A DNA stretch of 22,744 bases from Microcaldota archaeon (GCA_021829015.1 JAJZOJ010000040.1:1-22744), one strand, 5' to 3'; positions 13,854 through 22,107 are shown, counted from the stretch's first letter. Numbers and translations are program-made. The notes: generated from the letters alone by a model not told the origin.

Positions 13854-13883
13854 TTTTCGTTGGATTAGATTTGTGGCAATGCG

Positions 13884-14582
13884 ATGAGGGGCAACATAAC
13901 GTCCGTTACGGAAGTGAGGGACATACTCATAGCGGATTTGGTTCTCATAGTGGCGTTCTCGCTGACCATAACCGGAGGCATTGCAGCCTTTTCCGGCGGA
14001 GGCGCGGCCAAGGCGATCGGCACGTTCGAGTACTATCTGCCAATCGCGGCGCTCGCTGTGTCGCTTAGCTTCATACTCCACGAGCTGATGCACAAGTTCA
14101 TAGCCCAGAGGTACGGCGCATTGGCGGAATTCAGGACATCATTCAGCGGCCTTGCGATAACCCTAGTTACGGGGGCATTCGGATTCCTTCTTGGTATTCC
14201 AGGGGCTACGATGATATACACGAACAGGTTCACCAACAAGGAGGACGGGATAGTCTCGATTGCAGGGCCATTGACCAATCTGGCTGTATTCCTGGTATTC
14301 CTTGTGCTGCTCTTTGCGGTCTCTCCTGCCCAGGGGTCATACCTGTCCAACGCGATAAACTTCACGATATTCATAAGCCTGCTGCTCGCGTTCTTCAACA
14401 TGCTCCCGATATTCCCTCTTGACGGGAGCAAGGTGCTGAGGTGGGACAGGAGGGTTTATGCGGCTTTCATGCTGGTACTCCTTGGGCTCATAATCGTTTT
14501 CAACGTGCTCACGATCTTCGAGGTGCTGATAATGATAGGCATAGCGCTGGTCTTTTCCTTCATTTACAGGTTTACGCTGTGA
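13884..14582 (+). CDS. Site-2-protease-family (M50) membrane metalloprotease
   Basis: A 232-residue polytopic membrane protein of the M50 family, which cleaves substrates within or near the membrane. The zinc motif HExxH is HELMH (66-70) in a hydrophobic helix. The second metal-site motif is NMLPIFPLDGSK (172-183), giving the LDG aspartate at D180. About six hydrophobic segments are visible (near 18-40, 52-75, 88-108, 122-145, 158-178 and 195-230). The SIAGPLTNLAVF segment (125-136) is also typical. No PDZ or CBS domain is present, so it is the minimal type. It has its own TATA box 38 bases upstream and is a single-gene unit. Substrate unknown. Confidence 0.92.
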   Translation: MRGNITSVTEVRDILIADLVLIVAFSLTITGGIAAFSGGGAAKAIGTFEYYLPIAALAVSLSFILHELMHKFIAQRYGALAEFRTSFSGLAITLVTGAFGFLLGIPGATMIYTNRFTNKEDGIVSIAGPLTNLAVFLVFLVLLFAVSPAQGSYLSNAINFTIFISLLLAFFNMLPIFPLDGSKVLRWDRRVYAAFMLVLLGLIIVFNVLTIFEVLIMIGIALVFSFIYRFTL

Positions 14583-14600
14583 AACCCCATCCATAAAGGG

Positions 14601-14610
14601 TATTAAAAAG
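14601..14610 (+). promoter_or_regulatory. TATA-like promoter of the secretion operon
   Basis: TATTAAAAAG lies 38 bases before the ATG at 14639, matching the spacing seen at 4145, 7086, 9511 and 13846. It is the only promoter-like element ahead of the five-gene operon. Confidence 0.6.
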
Positions 14611-14638
14611 ATTAGTTAGCAAGTATCTACGTGTTCGA

Positions 14639-15958
14639 ATGCCAGATGAAGTGGCAACCCCCCCGGGAGGGGATCAGCAAAAGCCCGGAGTAGAGGAAAC
14701 ACGCACGACCATAGACGCCCTGCTCGAGCTCCTCAGGTCCAAGGGGAAGTCGGAGCTCAATAGCGTAGCGGTCATGCTTAGCATAGACCCTAGGATAATA
14801 GAGAAGTGGGCGAAGGTCCTCGAGAAGGGCAACCTGATAAGGATATCCTACGAGGTCGGGAAGATGTACCTCGAGCCCATGAGCTATACCCCTGAGAAGC
14901 AGCAGGACATGAAGCAAAAGACAGATGTCACGAAATACATACTTGAGGAGGACCTTGCCACTGAGAAGATCTCCCTGGACAAGTTCTCGAAAAGCATAGA
15001 CAGCCTGAACGTCTCCATAGACAACATAGAGAAGATGTACCAGCGCAAGCTGCCGGACGTGCAGAAGATAATCTCCGAATTGGACAAGGCCTACGAGCCC
15101 ATAGAGCGGAAAAGGAGGAGCATGGACCACATAAAGTCCGAGGCCGAGGAGAACTTCAAGGAGATAAGCAGGAAGGCCGACAATCTATACACCAAGCTCG
15201 GGACATTCTCCCCTAAGCAGACGGAGATAGACCTGAACGACAAGCTGAACAGGTTCAACAAGATACTGGAGAACATATCCGATGCCCAGAACGCCCTGAA
15301 CGAGATGGAGCGCAACCAGGGAAAGTTCTTCAAGAGCCTCGAGGCCGACATAAACACGCAGGTCAGGGAGTTCAGGAAGCAGCTCGGCAGCTCAAGGTAC
15401 AACATAGAGCAGGTCATCAAGTCCAATTCGCGGCAGCTCAACGAGCTCGTGAAGGAGATGAGGGGCCAGGTGCATTCCGCAAAGAGGCTTTCAAGGGAGA
15501 TAGAGGGCTTCAGGAAGGATTTCGAGTCGGCGAAGCACGACCTTGACGTGCTCAAGAACGACTTCGTTGACAAGTACGAGATGCTGAAGACCGGGATAGC
15601 CAACGACAGCAAGCTCGTGGACGCGCAGTCCAAGAGGGTCGAGGACGAGATCAAATCGATAAAGCAGAACCTGGGCGATGCCTCGAAGTTCGAGGAGGAC
15701 ATAAGGAAGTGGCAGAAGGAGATGAGCGACATATCTAGGGAGGTGACAGCCACGAAAACCGACATAATCAAGCTTACGAACCAGCTTAACGCGGTCGATT
15801 CCAACAGGAACATGTCCATAGAGGCCAAGACCAAGGCTGTGGAGTCCATATCCGAGGACGCGAAGAAGACCAAGGAGCGCACCAGCAGGATAAAGAAAGT
15901 TATAAAGGATACCACAGAGGATATGAAGAATAAGGCCGAGGGCCAATCCGGCAGATAG
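14639..15958 (+). CDS. Winged-helix coiled-coil protein of the secretion operon
   Basis: A 439-residue soluble protein. After a short Pro/Gly leader, residues about 22-82 look like a winged helix (TTIDALLELLRSKGKSELNSVAVMLSIDPRIIEKWAKVLEKGNLIRISYEVGKMYLEP). From about 100 to 430 almost everything is charged heptad-like helix, predicted as a long, interrupted coiled coil. There is no signal peptide or membrane anchor. It is first in a tight operon: the next gene starts one base after its stop. I do not know a named family. A cytoplasmic scaffold or docking rod for the secretion ATPase and platform is an inference from position. The HTH-like domain could bind protein rather than DNA. Confidence 0.8.
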   Translation: MPDEVATPPGGDQQKPGVEETRTTIDALLELLRSKGKSELNSVAVMLSIDPRIIEKWAKVLEKGNLIRISYEVGKMYLEPMSYTPEKQQDMKQKTDVTKYILEEDLATEKISLDKFSKSIDSLNVSIDNIEKMYQRKLPDVQKIISELDKAYEPIERKRRSMDHIKSEAEENFKEISRKADNLYTKLGTFSPKQTEIDLNDKLNRFNKILENISDAQNALNEMERNQGKFFKSLEADINTQVREFRKQLGSSRYNIEQVIKSNSRQLNELVKEMRGQVHSAKRLSREIEGFRKDFESAKHDLDVLKNDFVDKYEMLKTGIANDSKLVDAQSKRVEDEIKSIKQNLGDASKFEEDIRKWQKEMSDISREVTATKTDIIKLTNQLNAVDSNRNMSIEAKTKAVESISEDAKKTKERTSRIKKVIKDTTEDMKNKAEGQSGR

Positions 15959-15959
15959 G

Positions 15960-17462
15960 ATGTATGGGGACAAGATAGAGAACAGGAAGCTAGCTGCATA
16001 TGAGCTCGACGCTCACGGCACTACCGTGAGGATAGAGATAGTTGATGGCCCGGAGTTCGTCCCATTGTACAACGTATCCTTTCCCGGAATCGGGGACGCG
16101 ACCAAGCTGCTCATAATGTCGCTCAGGAGCGAGCTCACCTCCATGGTGCCGATAGACCCCTCGAGGATAGAGGACAAGAGGTACCTCAATTCATTGAACA
16201 GCAAGTACGTAGATGCGGGAAACATACTCATAGACAAGTACATACCAGGGACCAACGAGGACACGAAGCGTCTCCTCACCTCATACATAATAAACATGAT
16301 GCTCGGCCTTGGAGACCTCGAGGTCCTGATAGCGGACGACAATCTCGAGGAAATAGCGGTCAACGGGTCCAAGGACTTCATCTGGGTATTCCACAGGAAG
16401 CTCGGATGGTGCAAGACCAACATAAAGCCTAGCAACGACAACTCGATCTACGACCAGGCCTCCCAGATAGGGCGAAGGGTCGGCAGGGAGATAAACAACC
16501 TCGCCCCTCTCATGGATGCGGAACTGCCTGACGGCTCAAGAGTAAACGCAACGCTCTACCCGATATCGCAGACCGGGAACACGATGACGATAAGGAAGTT
16601 CGCCAAGAACCCGTGGACCATGCCTGCCCTTGTGAAGTCGGGATCCCTATCCGCTGAGATAGCATCGCTCGTCTGGCTCTGCATACAGAACGAGATAAGC
16701 CTCCTGTTCTCCGGGGGAACCGCAAGCGGGAAGACCAGCTTCCTAAATGCGTGCAGCATATTCTTCCCTGCGAACAGGCGCATAATATCCATAGAGGAGA
16801 CGAGGGAGCTTCAGCTTCCCAACTTCCTGCAGTGGCTCGCGATGGTTTCCAGGGATCCCAACCCGGAGGGCAAGGGAGAGATAACGATGTATCGCCTCAT
16901 GATAAACGCCCTCAGGCAGAGGCCCGACATAATGCTTGTAGGAGAGATAAGGACCGAGAAGGACGCGGAGACGCTCTTCGAGGCTATACACACAGGCCAC
17001 GCGGTATACGGGACCGTGCACGCGGACAATGCGCAGGACACGGTAATCAGGATGACTAACCCCCCTATAAACATACCAAAGATATCCATGAACGCCCTTG
17101 GGGGCATAATAGTCCTCTTCAGGCACAGGTCCAGGGGCATAAGAAGAATGCTCGAGATGGGCGAGGTCCTCGAGACAGGGGACGTGAACGTCATGTACAA
17201 ATGGAACATCATGGACGACAGGTTCGCCCAGATAGCCGAGATGACCAGGCTGCAGGACACGATCACCCTCTACGGGGGATTCAACAAGAAGGAGATAGCC
17301 GAAGAGATAAATGAAAGGTCGATGATACTGCAGTGGATGATAAAGAACAACGTGCTTTCCATAGACGATGCCGGCCTGGTAATCGCCAACTATTACAAGC
17401 ACAGGGACAAGATCGTGCAGCTCGTGAAGGACGACGTGCCCTATACGAAGGGGCTATTATAG
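15960..17462 (+). CDS. Type II/IV secretion (PilB/TadA-like) ATPase
   Basis: Hexameric ATPase that powers archaeal type IV pilus, archaellum or Tad-like assembly, 500 residues. The N-terminal domain contains LGDLEVLIADDNLEEIAVNG (116-135), typical of the GspE/VirB11 group. Walker A is SGGTASGKTS (251-260), the Asp box is IISIEETREL (275-284), Walker B lies in RPDIMLVGEIRTEKDAETLFEAI (321-343), and the His box is HTGHAVYGTVHAD (344-356). After about 400 a C-terminal region differs from the core and ends in a helical segment. No zinc-binding tetracysteine is present. It starts one base after the coiled-coil gene and is followed by a linker gene and two platform genes. Confidence 0.95.
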   Translation: MYGDKIENRKLAAYELDAHGTTVRIEIVDGPEFVPLYNVSFPGIGDATKLLIMSLRSELTSMVPIDPSRIEDKRYLNSLNSKYVDAGNILIDKYIPGTNEDTKRLLTSYIINMMLGLGDLEVLIADDNLEEIAVNGSKDFIWVFHRKLGWCKTNIKPSNDNSIYDQASQIGRRVGREINNLAPLMDAELPDGSRVNATLYPISQTGNTMTIRKFAKNPWTMPALVKSGSLSAEIASLVWLCIQNEISLLFSGGTASGKTSFLNACSIFFPANRRIISIEETRELQLPNFLQWLAMVSRDPNPEGKGEITMYRLMINALRQRPDIMLVGEIRTEKDAETLFEAIHTGHAVYGTVHADNAQDTVIRMTNPPINIPKISMNALGGIIVLFRHRSRGIRRMLEMGEVLETGDVNVMYKWNIMDDRFAQIAEMTRLQDTITLYGGFNKKEIAEEINERSMILQWMIKNNVLSIDDAGLVIANYYKHRDKIVQLVKDDVPYTKGLL

Positions 17463-17467
17463 TGGTT

Positions 17468-18172
17468 ATGTTGCAATACTCCGAACTGATAAAGGTCGTT
17501 GAGGAGCTGGAGAAGGCATCGACAAGAGCGGAGCTTACGAAGATAGACATCTCCTCGCTCGAGGATGAGGGGGAATCCGCCCAGCAGCAGCGGCCCGTGT
17601 TCTCCAAGCTGCTCGAATCCGCGATAAGGATAGAGTCAGAGTCGGATGCGATGCACATGCCGCATCATCATGCGAAATCCGAGGAGGCGCAGCACAGGCA
17701 GGAGAGCCATGCGGCTCGGCAGGTGCAGCAGGTCCAGGTCTCGCAATCATCATCCTCATCCTCCGGATGGTTCGCCCCACAATCATACCCGCAGCCAACG
17801 GCAGCCCCGGCGCCTCAAGGGCCCGAGCCTGCGAATCAGCAGGCAGAGAAGGAGATAAGGGAATTCTCCGAGAGGCTGGGCACCGCAAAGAGGGAGCCAA
17901 GCGAATCGGCCGCGACGGCCAATACGACCAAGGGCGATTTGGTACTGCCGCAGCTGTCCATACCAGACCAGATAACCGAGCTGCAGAGGATAATAGAGGG
18001 GCTCAACGAGCATGTTTTTGACGACTACCACATAGGGATAGTCAGGAAGGAGCTTCTTGGCCTGCAGAGGTACGTAAAGTCCGGCGGCACGGAGTCTGCG
18101 ATAGCCCTTCCGATACTGCAGCTCAGGGATAAATACCTTAAAGAGGCTATAGAGCTTATAGGTGCTGGATGA
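17468..18172 (+). CDS. Low-complexity linker protein of the secretion operon
   Basis: A 234-residue protein that I do not recognise. Residues 1-55 are helical (LQYSELIKVVEELEKASTRAELTKID). About 60-140 are low-complexity and rich in His, Gln, Ser and Pro (MPHHHAKSEEAQHRQ, SSSSSSGWFAPQSYPQP). The C-terminal 75 residues form a compact helical domain (LSIPDQITELQRIIEGLNEHVFDDYHIGIVRKELLGLQRYV). A GTG at 17462 overlapping the preceding stop is an alternative start; the ATG at 17468 is preferred. The stop overlaps the next gene (ATGA). Two ordered ends joined by a flexible linker suggest an adaptor between ATPase and membrane platform. That is inference. Confidence 0.75.
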   Translation: MLQYSELIKVVEELEKASTRAELTKIDISSLEDEGESAQQQRPVFSKLLESAIRIESESDAMHMPHHHAKSEEAQHRQESHAARQVQQVQVSQSSSSSSGWFAPQSYPQPTAAPAPQGPEPANQQAEKEIREFSERLGTAKREPSESAATANTTKGDLVLPQLSIPDQITELQRIIEGLNEHVFDDYHIGIVRKELLGLQRYVKSGGTESAIALPILQLRDKYLKEAIELIGAG

Positions 18173-19158
18173 TGTTCGGGAAGAAGCCCAAGGCCGCGCC
18201 AGGCGCGCTTTCGCCGAAGCAGCCGCAGTCCCCCGCTTCCACGGTTACGCCCCCATCTCCCCAGCCTGCCGCATCACGCCCAGCCGCGGCACCCAAGGGC
18301 TCGGCTATGAAGGGGCGCAAGCCTACGGGCTTCAAGAACTACCTTGAGGGAATAGGGGCCAAGAAGAAGGGCCTGGAGTTCGCGCTGAAGGAGCAGGGCG
18401 TAAAGGCGACAATGTACGAGTTCGTAAGGAACATGCTCATAGCATCAATAGCCCTGGGGGTAATACTCGGCGCAACGCTGGTGATACTCCTCCAGTTCCT
18501 CGGCCTTTCCATGGTGAAGGCAGGGCTGTTCGGCGGCCTGATGGGCTTTGCCGCAGGATACATGGGATTCCAGATGTTCCTCAACTACCCCACGCAGAAG
18601 AGCAAGTCCAATTCCAAGAGCATAGAGAGGGACATCCTATTCGCAGCTAGGGACATGATAATATCCCTGCGTTCGGGAATGCCGCTTTTCAATGCGATAA
18701 CATCGATAAGCACTGGATACGGGGAGGCGAGCAGGGAGTTCGCCAAGATAGTCGAGAGGGTGCAATTGGGAGTTCCTCTCGAGGACGCGATAGACCAGAC
18801 GGTATCGGAATCGAAGAGCGTTTCCTTCAGGAGGATAATGCTCCAGGCAGCGGTGAGCGTAAGGGCAGGGGCAGACGTAGTGAATGCGCTGCAGAGCGTC
18901 ATAGACCAATTGTCCCAGGAGCGCATAATAGAATTGAGGAGATACGGGCAGAGGCTGAACGCGATCGCGATGTTCTACATGCTTTTCGGCATAATAATGC
19001 CGAGCATGGGGATAGCGGTAGTGACGATACTCACCACGTTCATAGCCATATTCACTGTCAACATCACGGTGCTCGAGGCGGCGCTGGCAGGCATAATATT
19101 CCTGCAGATAGTATTCATGGAGATGATCACCGGATCTAGGCCGGTCTTCTCGTTGTGA
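18169..19158 (+). CDS. TadC/GspF-like platform membrane protein 1
   Basis: Polytopic inner-membrane platform protein of the type II/IV secretion superfamily, 329 residues. A Pro/Ala-rich disordered N-terminus (about 1-50) precedes a short amphipathic region. Helices span about 88-110 and 115-138. The cytoplasmic GspF domain (about 150-262) contains LFAARDMIISLRSGMPLFNAI, EFAKIVERVQLGVPLEDAI and RIMLQAAVSVRAGADVVNAL. Further helices lie at about 267-296 and 300-320. The start overlaps the preceding stop as ATGATG; either ATG may be used. It works with the ATPase at 15960 and a second homologue immediately downstream. The long Pro/Ala tail is unusual for the family and may contact the linker protein. 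Confidence 0.92.
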   Translation: MMFGKKPKAAPGALSPKQPQSPASTVTPPSPQPAASRPAAAPKGSAMKGRKPTGFKNYLEGIGAKKKGLEFALKEQGVKATMYEFVRNMLIASIALGVILGATLVILLQFLGLSMVKAGLFGGLMGFAAGYMGFQMFLNYPTQKSKSNSKSIERDILFAARDMIISLRSGMPLFNAITSISTGYGEASREFAKIVERVQLGVPLEDAIDQTVSESKSVSFRRIMLQAAVSVRAGADVVNALQSVIDQLSQERIIELRRYGQRLNAIAMFYMLFGIIMPSMGIAVVTILTTFIAIFTVNITVLEAALAGIIFLQIVFMEMITGSRPVFSL

Positions 19159-19160
19159 TC
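19155..19160 (+). promoter_or_regulatory. Shine-Dalgarno site containing the upstream stop codon
   Basis: GTGATC, two bases before the ATG at 19163, with the TGA of the first platform gene (19156-19158) embedded. Same arrangement as at 3063-3068 and 12426-12431. Confidence 0.7.
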
Positions 19161-19162
19161 TG

Positions 19163-20158
19163 ATGGCCGGGATAAAATTCGAGAGGCTTGTATCAAGGGA
19201 CGTGGTACGCATGCTCTCAAGGGAGCTGGACCTCGCAGGGGTCAAGTCCAGCGTCGAGCAGATACTCAAGACGATAATAATGGCCTCGCTGGCCACCTTC
19301 CTGATCGTAACGTTCGTGCTTTACATCGTGGGCTTCAGCTTCCTGATATACGCGCTCGGGGGCCTGCTGAGCGGCGCTCTTGTCGTAGTGGTGTTCTACA
19401 TGATACTGGAGTACAAGATAGACGGGAGGAAGACGAAGCTGGAGGAGATGCTCCCCGACTACCTGCAGATAACATCTGCCAACCTCAGGAGCGGCATAGC
19501 GCTAGACAGGGCGCTGCTTCTTGCAGCAAGGCCTGAGTACACCTTCCTCAGCGAGAGCATAAAGGAGATGAACAGGAAGATATTCGGAGGGGAGAACTTC
19601 GACGATGCGCTCAGGGAGCTCGCGAGCAAGTTCAGGTCATACCAGCTGAGCCACGCGGTGCGAATGATACTGGAATCATTGAGATACGGGGGGGCTATGG
19701 CGGACCTCATAGAGCAGATATCCAAGGACATGAGGTCCCAGCAGATGACCCAGAAGGAGGTCTCAGGGCAATTGTTCATGTACAGCATATTCATCGCGTT
19801 TGCAGGGCTCATAGCCGCGCCCGTCCTGTACGGCCTTACCGCGCAGATGATAGTTGTCACGGATGCGGTATGGAAGGGGATATTGGCGCAGAACCCCGGA
19901 GGGCTGCCAAGCACCGGCATCTCATTCCTTAAGCCGAGCCCGCCTAAGATAACCCCGCAGACCTACCACAGCTTCTCACTAGCGGCGATAGTTGTGATAT
20001 GCGGATTCGCCAGCCTTATAATGTCGGCGATATCCAGCGGTTCGGCCATCAAAGGCATCAAATTCCTGCCCGCATTCATAGTCATAGGGATCATCATATT
20101 CATAGTGGTGCAGTTCGTCATATCGAAGATGTTCGCAGGCATAGGCACCGGCGTATAG
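19163..20158 (+). CDS. TadC/GspF-like platform membrane protein 2
   Basis: Second platform protein, 331 residues. It begins with a soluble helical segment (1-35). Hydrophobic helices lie at about 36-58 and 62-83, then the GspF cytoplasmic domain (about 90-200) with LPDYLQITSANLRSGIALDRALLL, the FDDALRELASKF segment and LSHAVRMILESLRYGGAMADLI. Three more helices lie at about 210-232, 272-295 and 300-325. Paired TadB/TadC-like platform proteins are typical of archaeal Tad-derived systems. It is the last gene of the operon; the following 68 bases hold nothing recognisable and then an IS remnant begins. No pilin with a class III signal peptide was found nearby. Confidence 0.92.
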   Translation: MAGIKFERLVSRDVVRMLSRELDLAGVKSSVEQILKTIIMASLATFLIVTFVLYIVGFSFLIYALGGLLSGALVVVVFYMILEYKIDGRKTKLEEMLPDYLQITSANLRSGIALDRALLLAARPEYTFLSESIKEMNRKIFGGENFDDALRELASKFRSYQLSHAVRMILESLRYGGAMADLIEQISKDMRSQQMTQKEVSGQLFMYSIFIAFAGLIAAPVLYGLTAQMIVVTDAVWKGILAQNPGGLPSTGISFLKPSPPKITPQTYHSFSLAAIVVICGFASLIMSAISSGSAIKGIKFLPAFIVIGIIIFIVVQFVISKMFAGIGTGV

Positions 20159-20226
20159 CCGCAAGGCGGCCCAGAACCAAGAATTGCAAGGGTTTTAATC
20201 ATTTCGAGCTAAGTAATTTAGGTTAT

Positions 20227-20514
20227 ATGGCCACTCCTGTTAACACGCTCTCATTCGGAGACGACTATTCTCATGTACACTTGTAGGTCAGTATACCAAA
20301 CACTATATCAATTTCATATGCAGTCCAATTGCTGAAAGGTTACTCCTCTTACGTGGTGTTTAAAGAGGTTCCGAGGCACAGACTGCGATACTTCAAAGGG
20401 CACTTCTGGAGTGTAGGATACAGCAACGGAAGTGTTGGACCACGCGATGAAAAGACGCTGCAGAATTATATAAGAAGGCAGGATATCTCAGGACAGACGA
20501 GACTGGCGGCATAA
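20227..20514 (+). pseudogene. tnpA: IS200/IS605-family TnpA transposase remnant
   Basis: Remnant of a Y1 (HUH) transposase. The reading frame from 20227 carries the HUH motif as SHVHL, then an in-frame TAG at 20284-20286 where functional copies have an aromatic residue. It continues in the same frame through LLKGYSSYVVFKE, HFWSVGYSNGSVG and QNYIRRQD, whose Tyr fits the catalytic position. The N-terminal half of the enzyme, normally about 50-60 residues before HVH, is missing. The extra YS before HVH is also odd. With the TAG and truncation it cannot work alone. No TnpB follows. A right-end hairpin lies just downstream. Confidence 0.85.
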
Positions 20515-20528
20515 CTGCCTATGATACC

Positions 20529-20544
20529 ACGACCTTTAGGTCGT
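20529..20544 (+). mobile_element. IS200/IS605 right-end palindrome
   Basis: A perfect 6-bp stem with a 4-base loop, ACGACC-TTTA-GGTCGT, lies 14 bases after the tnpA remnant stop. IS200/IS605 elements carry such subterminal hairpins, recognised by TnpA, close to their ends. The element end is probably about 10-15 bases further, near 20555. Confidence 0.65.
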
Positions 20545-20736
20545 TGAGAGGGTCATTCCTACAGAGGTTTTGTAGTTGCTTGAGGAAGAGCCTTCTACTT
20601 CTGCGCATATTTCGTTTCCATCCCGTGTTGGATTGAGTACGCATCCATCATTAAAATATTCGGAGCCGCGCTGGAAGATTTTGGAGTCTACAAGAGAATG
20701 AACATCCTTGATATTTATCCCGTTGATATTTTTCAT
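20536..20736 (-). pseudogene. SWIM-type zinc finger gene truncated by the IS
   Basis: The 66-residue product resembles the N-terminus of SWIM zinc-finger proteins, especially KIFQRGSEYFNDGCV (about 21-35) and ICAEVEGSSSSNY (about 44-56). In intact members this is followed by a strand and the CxCx(n)CxH zinc site. Here the frame ends soon after in GMTLSTT, which is encoded by IS right-end sequence, so the zinc-binding part is lost. The start ATG (20734-20736) overlaps the stop of the AAA ATPase gene (ATGA), so the two were translationally coupled. A longer in-frame start at 20787 lies inside that gene and is less likely. Confidence 0.7.
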
Positions 20737-22037
20737 GTAGGCGCCGCTTTCTCTTTGTTTGGCTCTTTTCCAAGTAGCCATTTCCATAGTGGAATGAAGT
20801 GTACATTCATGTCATGGAACCTCTTCGTATTCTCATAATCCCAGGTTATTATTGCGAGCTTCTTGCATCCCAATTTCTTACTGGCATTTAATAAGGACTC
20901 TACTTCACTTTTCCTCATCTCGCTTTCGCTTGATATGTATGTTACTTGGATTAGTTCTGATGGCTGCTGGCCTTTTTTCACTACAAAGTCGACCTCGTTG
21001 CCATTGGCGTCCCTGTAATAGTAAAGCTCGTCTATTGGGTATTGCCTCTGCCTTCTCTTGAGCTCAAGAAAGACCGCATTTTCCATGAGTCTGCCCTTGT
21101 CTAATGGGAGTCTCCATGAAAGCCCATTGTCAGCGAGATATACCTTCTTCGGCCATCCTGCCCGCATGCTGACCTTTGTCGAGTAGCGTTCAAGGAAGAA
21201 AAATATCATGGTATCCTGGAGCTTTTCAGTATAATCGTAAACGGTGTTTCGTCCGAATGGTATGTTCCTCGAAGATAGTTCATTTGTTATCCTCCTAACA
21301 CTGATCTCGCTTGCAAAGCACTGAGTCACGAAGTTGAACACGAATCTTGCAACCTCGATGCTCTTCGTATTCTGCCTCTCGACGAAATCCTTGAGGAATA
21401 TCAGCTCCTTGTACTCGCCTAGCAGCTTGTCCCTTTCGTCCCTGCCCAGAACCACTTCAGGATAACCCCCGTACTCAAGGTACCTTGAAAGCGAATTCTT
21501 TAGCTTTCCGATCGCAGTAAGAGAGTTGAGGTCAGTAGGGATTGAATTAGTTGCAGTAAGAACCTCGGAGAACGAGAATGGGAGTAGGAGATGTGTGTTG
21601 CTTCGGCCTCTAAGCTGGGTTGCAAGTTCTTTTGATAGAAGGCGAGATGAGGAACCTGTAGCGTATACATTATAACCTCTGTCCAGCAGAGTCCTTATGA
21701 AGCTTTGCCAATCCTCAAGGTTCTGAACCTCGTCCAGAAATATGTTCCTGACGCGTTTTCCGCTTACCTCGCTGAACAGCTCTGTAACGACCTTAAGGCA
21801 TTCTATGGCAGAGAGTCCCTTCAGAGCTATGTCCTCGAAGTCGAGATAGAGGGTCTCGTCTCTGTCAAGCTCTGCAATCCGTTCCCACAGGAGAGAGGTT
21901 TTGCCGGCCCTCCTTGGACCTATTACAGTTGTGGCCTTTCCTCGCACGGTACGCAATTGAACTTCGCGTTGGATCAGCTTTGGTGCCCTCCTGGCAATAA
22001 AATTTGCTATGTAGTCTCTAACTAGCTCTGCGTCCAT
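20733..22037 (-). CDS. DUF4143-type AAA ATPase
   Basis: A 434-residue ATPase of the large archaeal/bacterial AAA + DUF4143 family. Walker A is GPRRAGKTS (40-48), Walker B NIFLDEVQN (98-106), and the sensor strand is VYATGSSSRLL (124-134). After the ATPase core a winged-helix-like stretch (about 225-285, VRRITNELSSRNIPFGRNTVYDY) leads to the DUF4143 part, whose nuclease-like end keeps E319 in LMENAVFLEL and ELYYYRDANGNEVDFVVKKG (337-356). The frame is open further upstream, but the ATG at 22035-22037 fits the family start. These ATPases are frequent in mobile or accessory regions; their function is mostly unproven. It is coupled to the truncated SWIM gene. Confidence 0.92.
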   Translation of the reverse strand: MDAELVRDYIANFIARRAPKLIQREVQLRTVRGKATTVIGPRRAGKTSLLWERIAELDRDETLYLDFEDIALKGLSAIECLKVVTELFSEVSGKRVRNIFLDEVQNLEDWQSFIRTLLDRGYNVYATGSSSRLLSKELATQLRGRSNTHLLLPFSFSEVLTATNSIPTDLNSLTAIGKLKNSLSRYLEYGGYPEVVLGRDERDKLLGEYKELIFLKDFVERQNTKSIEVARFVFNFVTQCFASEISVRRITNELSSRNIPFGRNTVYDYTEKLQDTMIFFFLERYSTKVSMRAGWPKKVYLADNGLSWRLPLDKGRLMENAVFLELKRRQRQYPIDELYYYRDANGNEVDFVVKKGQQPSELIQVTYISSESEMRKSEVESLLNASKKLGCKKLAIITWDYENTKRFHDMNVHFIPLWKWLLGKEPNKEKAAPT

Positions 22038-22087
22038 TATAACTTTTCTACCAGAAAAGTATTTAGACTTTTGGTTCAACAACTGAT

Positions 22088-22107
22088 ACAATTTTATATA
22101 AAATTGT
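22088..22107. promoter_or_regulatory. 20-bp perfect palindrome upstream of the AAA ATPase
   Basis: Half-site ACAATTTTAT followed by its exact reverse complement. Allowing one mismatch pair, the symmetry extends to 22085-22110. It lies 51-70 bases before the ATG and its centre resembles a TATA box. It could be an operator, a bidirectional TATA, or both. Confidence 0.55.

Noticed and set aside
20284..20286. In-frame TAG in the IS200/IS605 transposase as a pyrrolysine or readthrough codon
   Set aside because: The enzyme also lacks its N-terminal half, and three other genes here (L31e, methyltransferase, secretion ATPase) end normally at TAG. Decay is the simpler reading.
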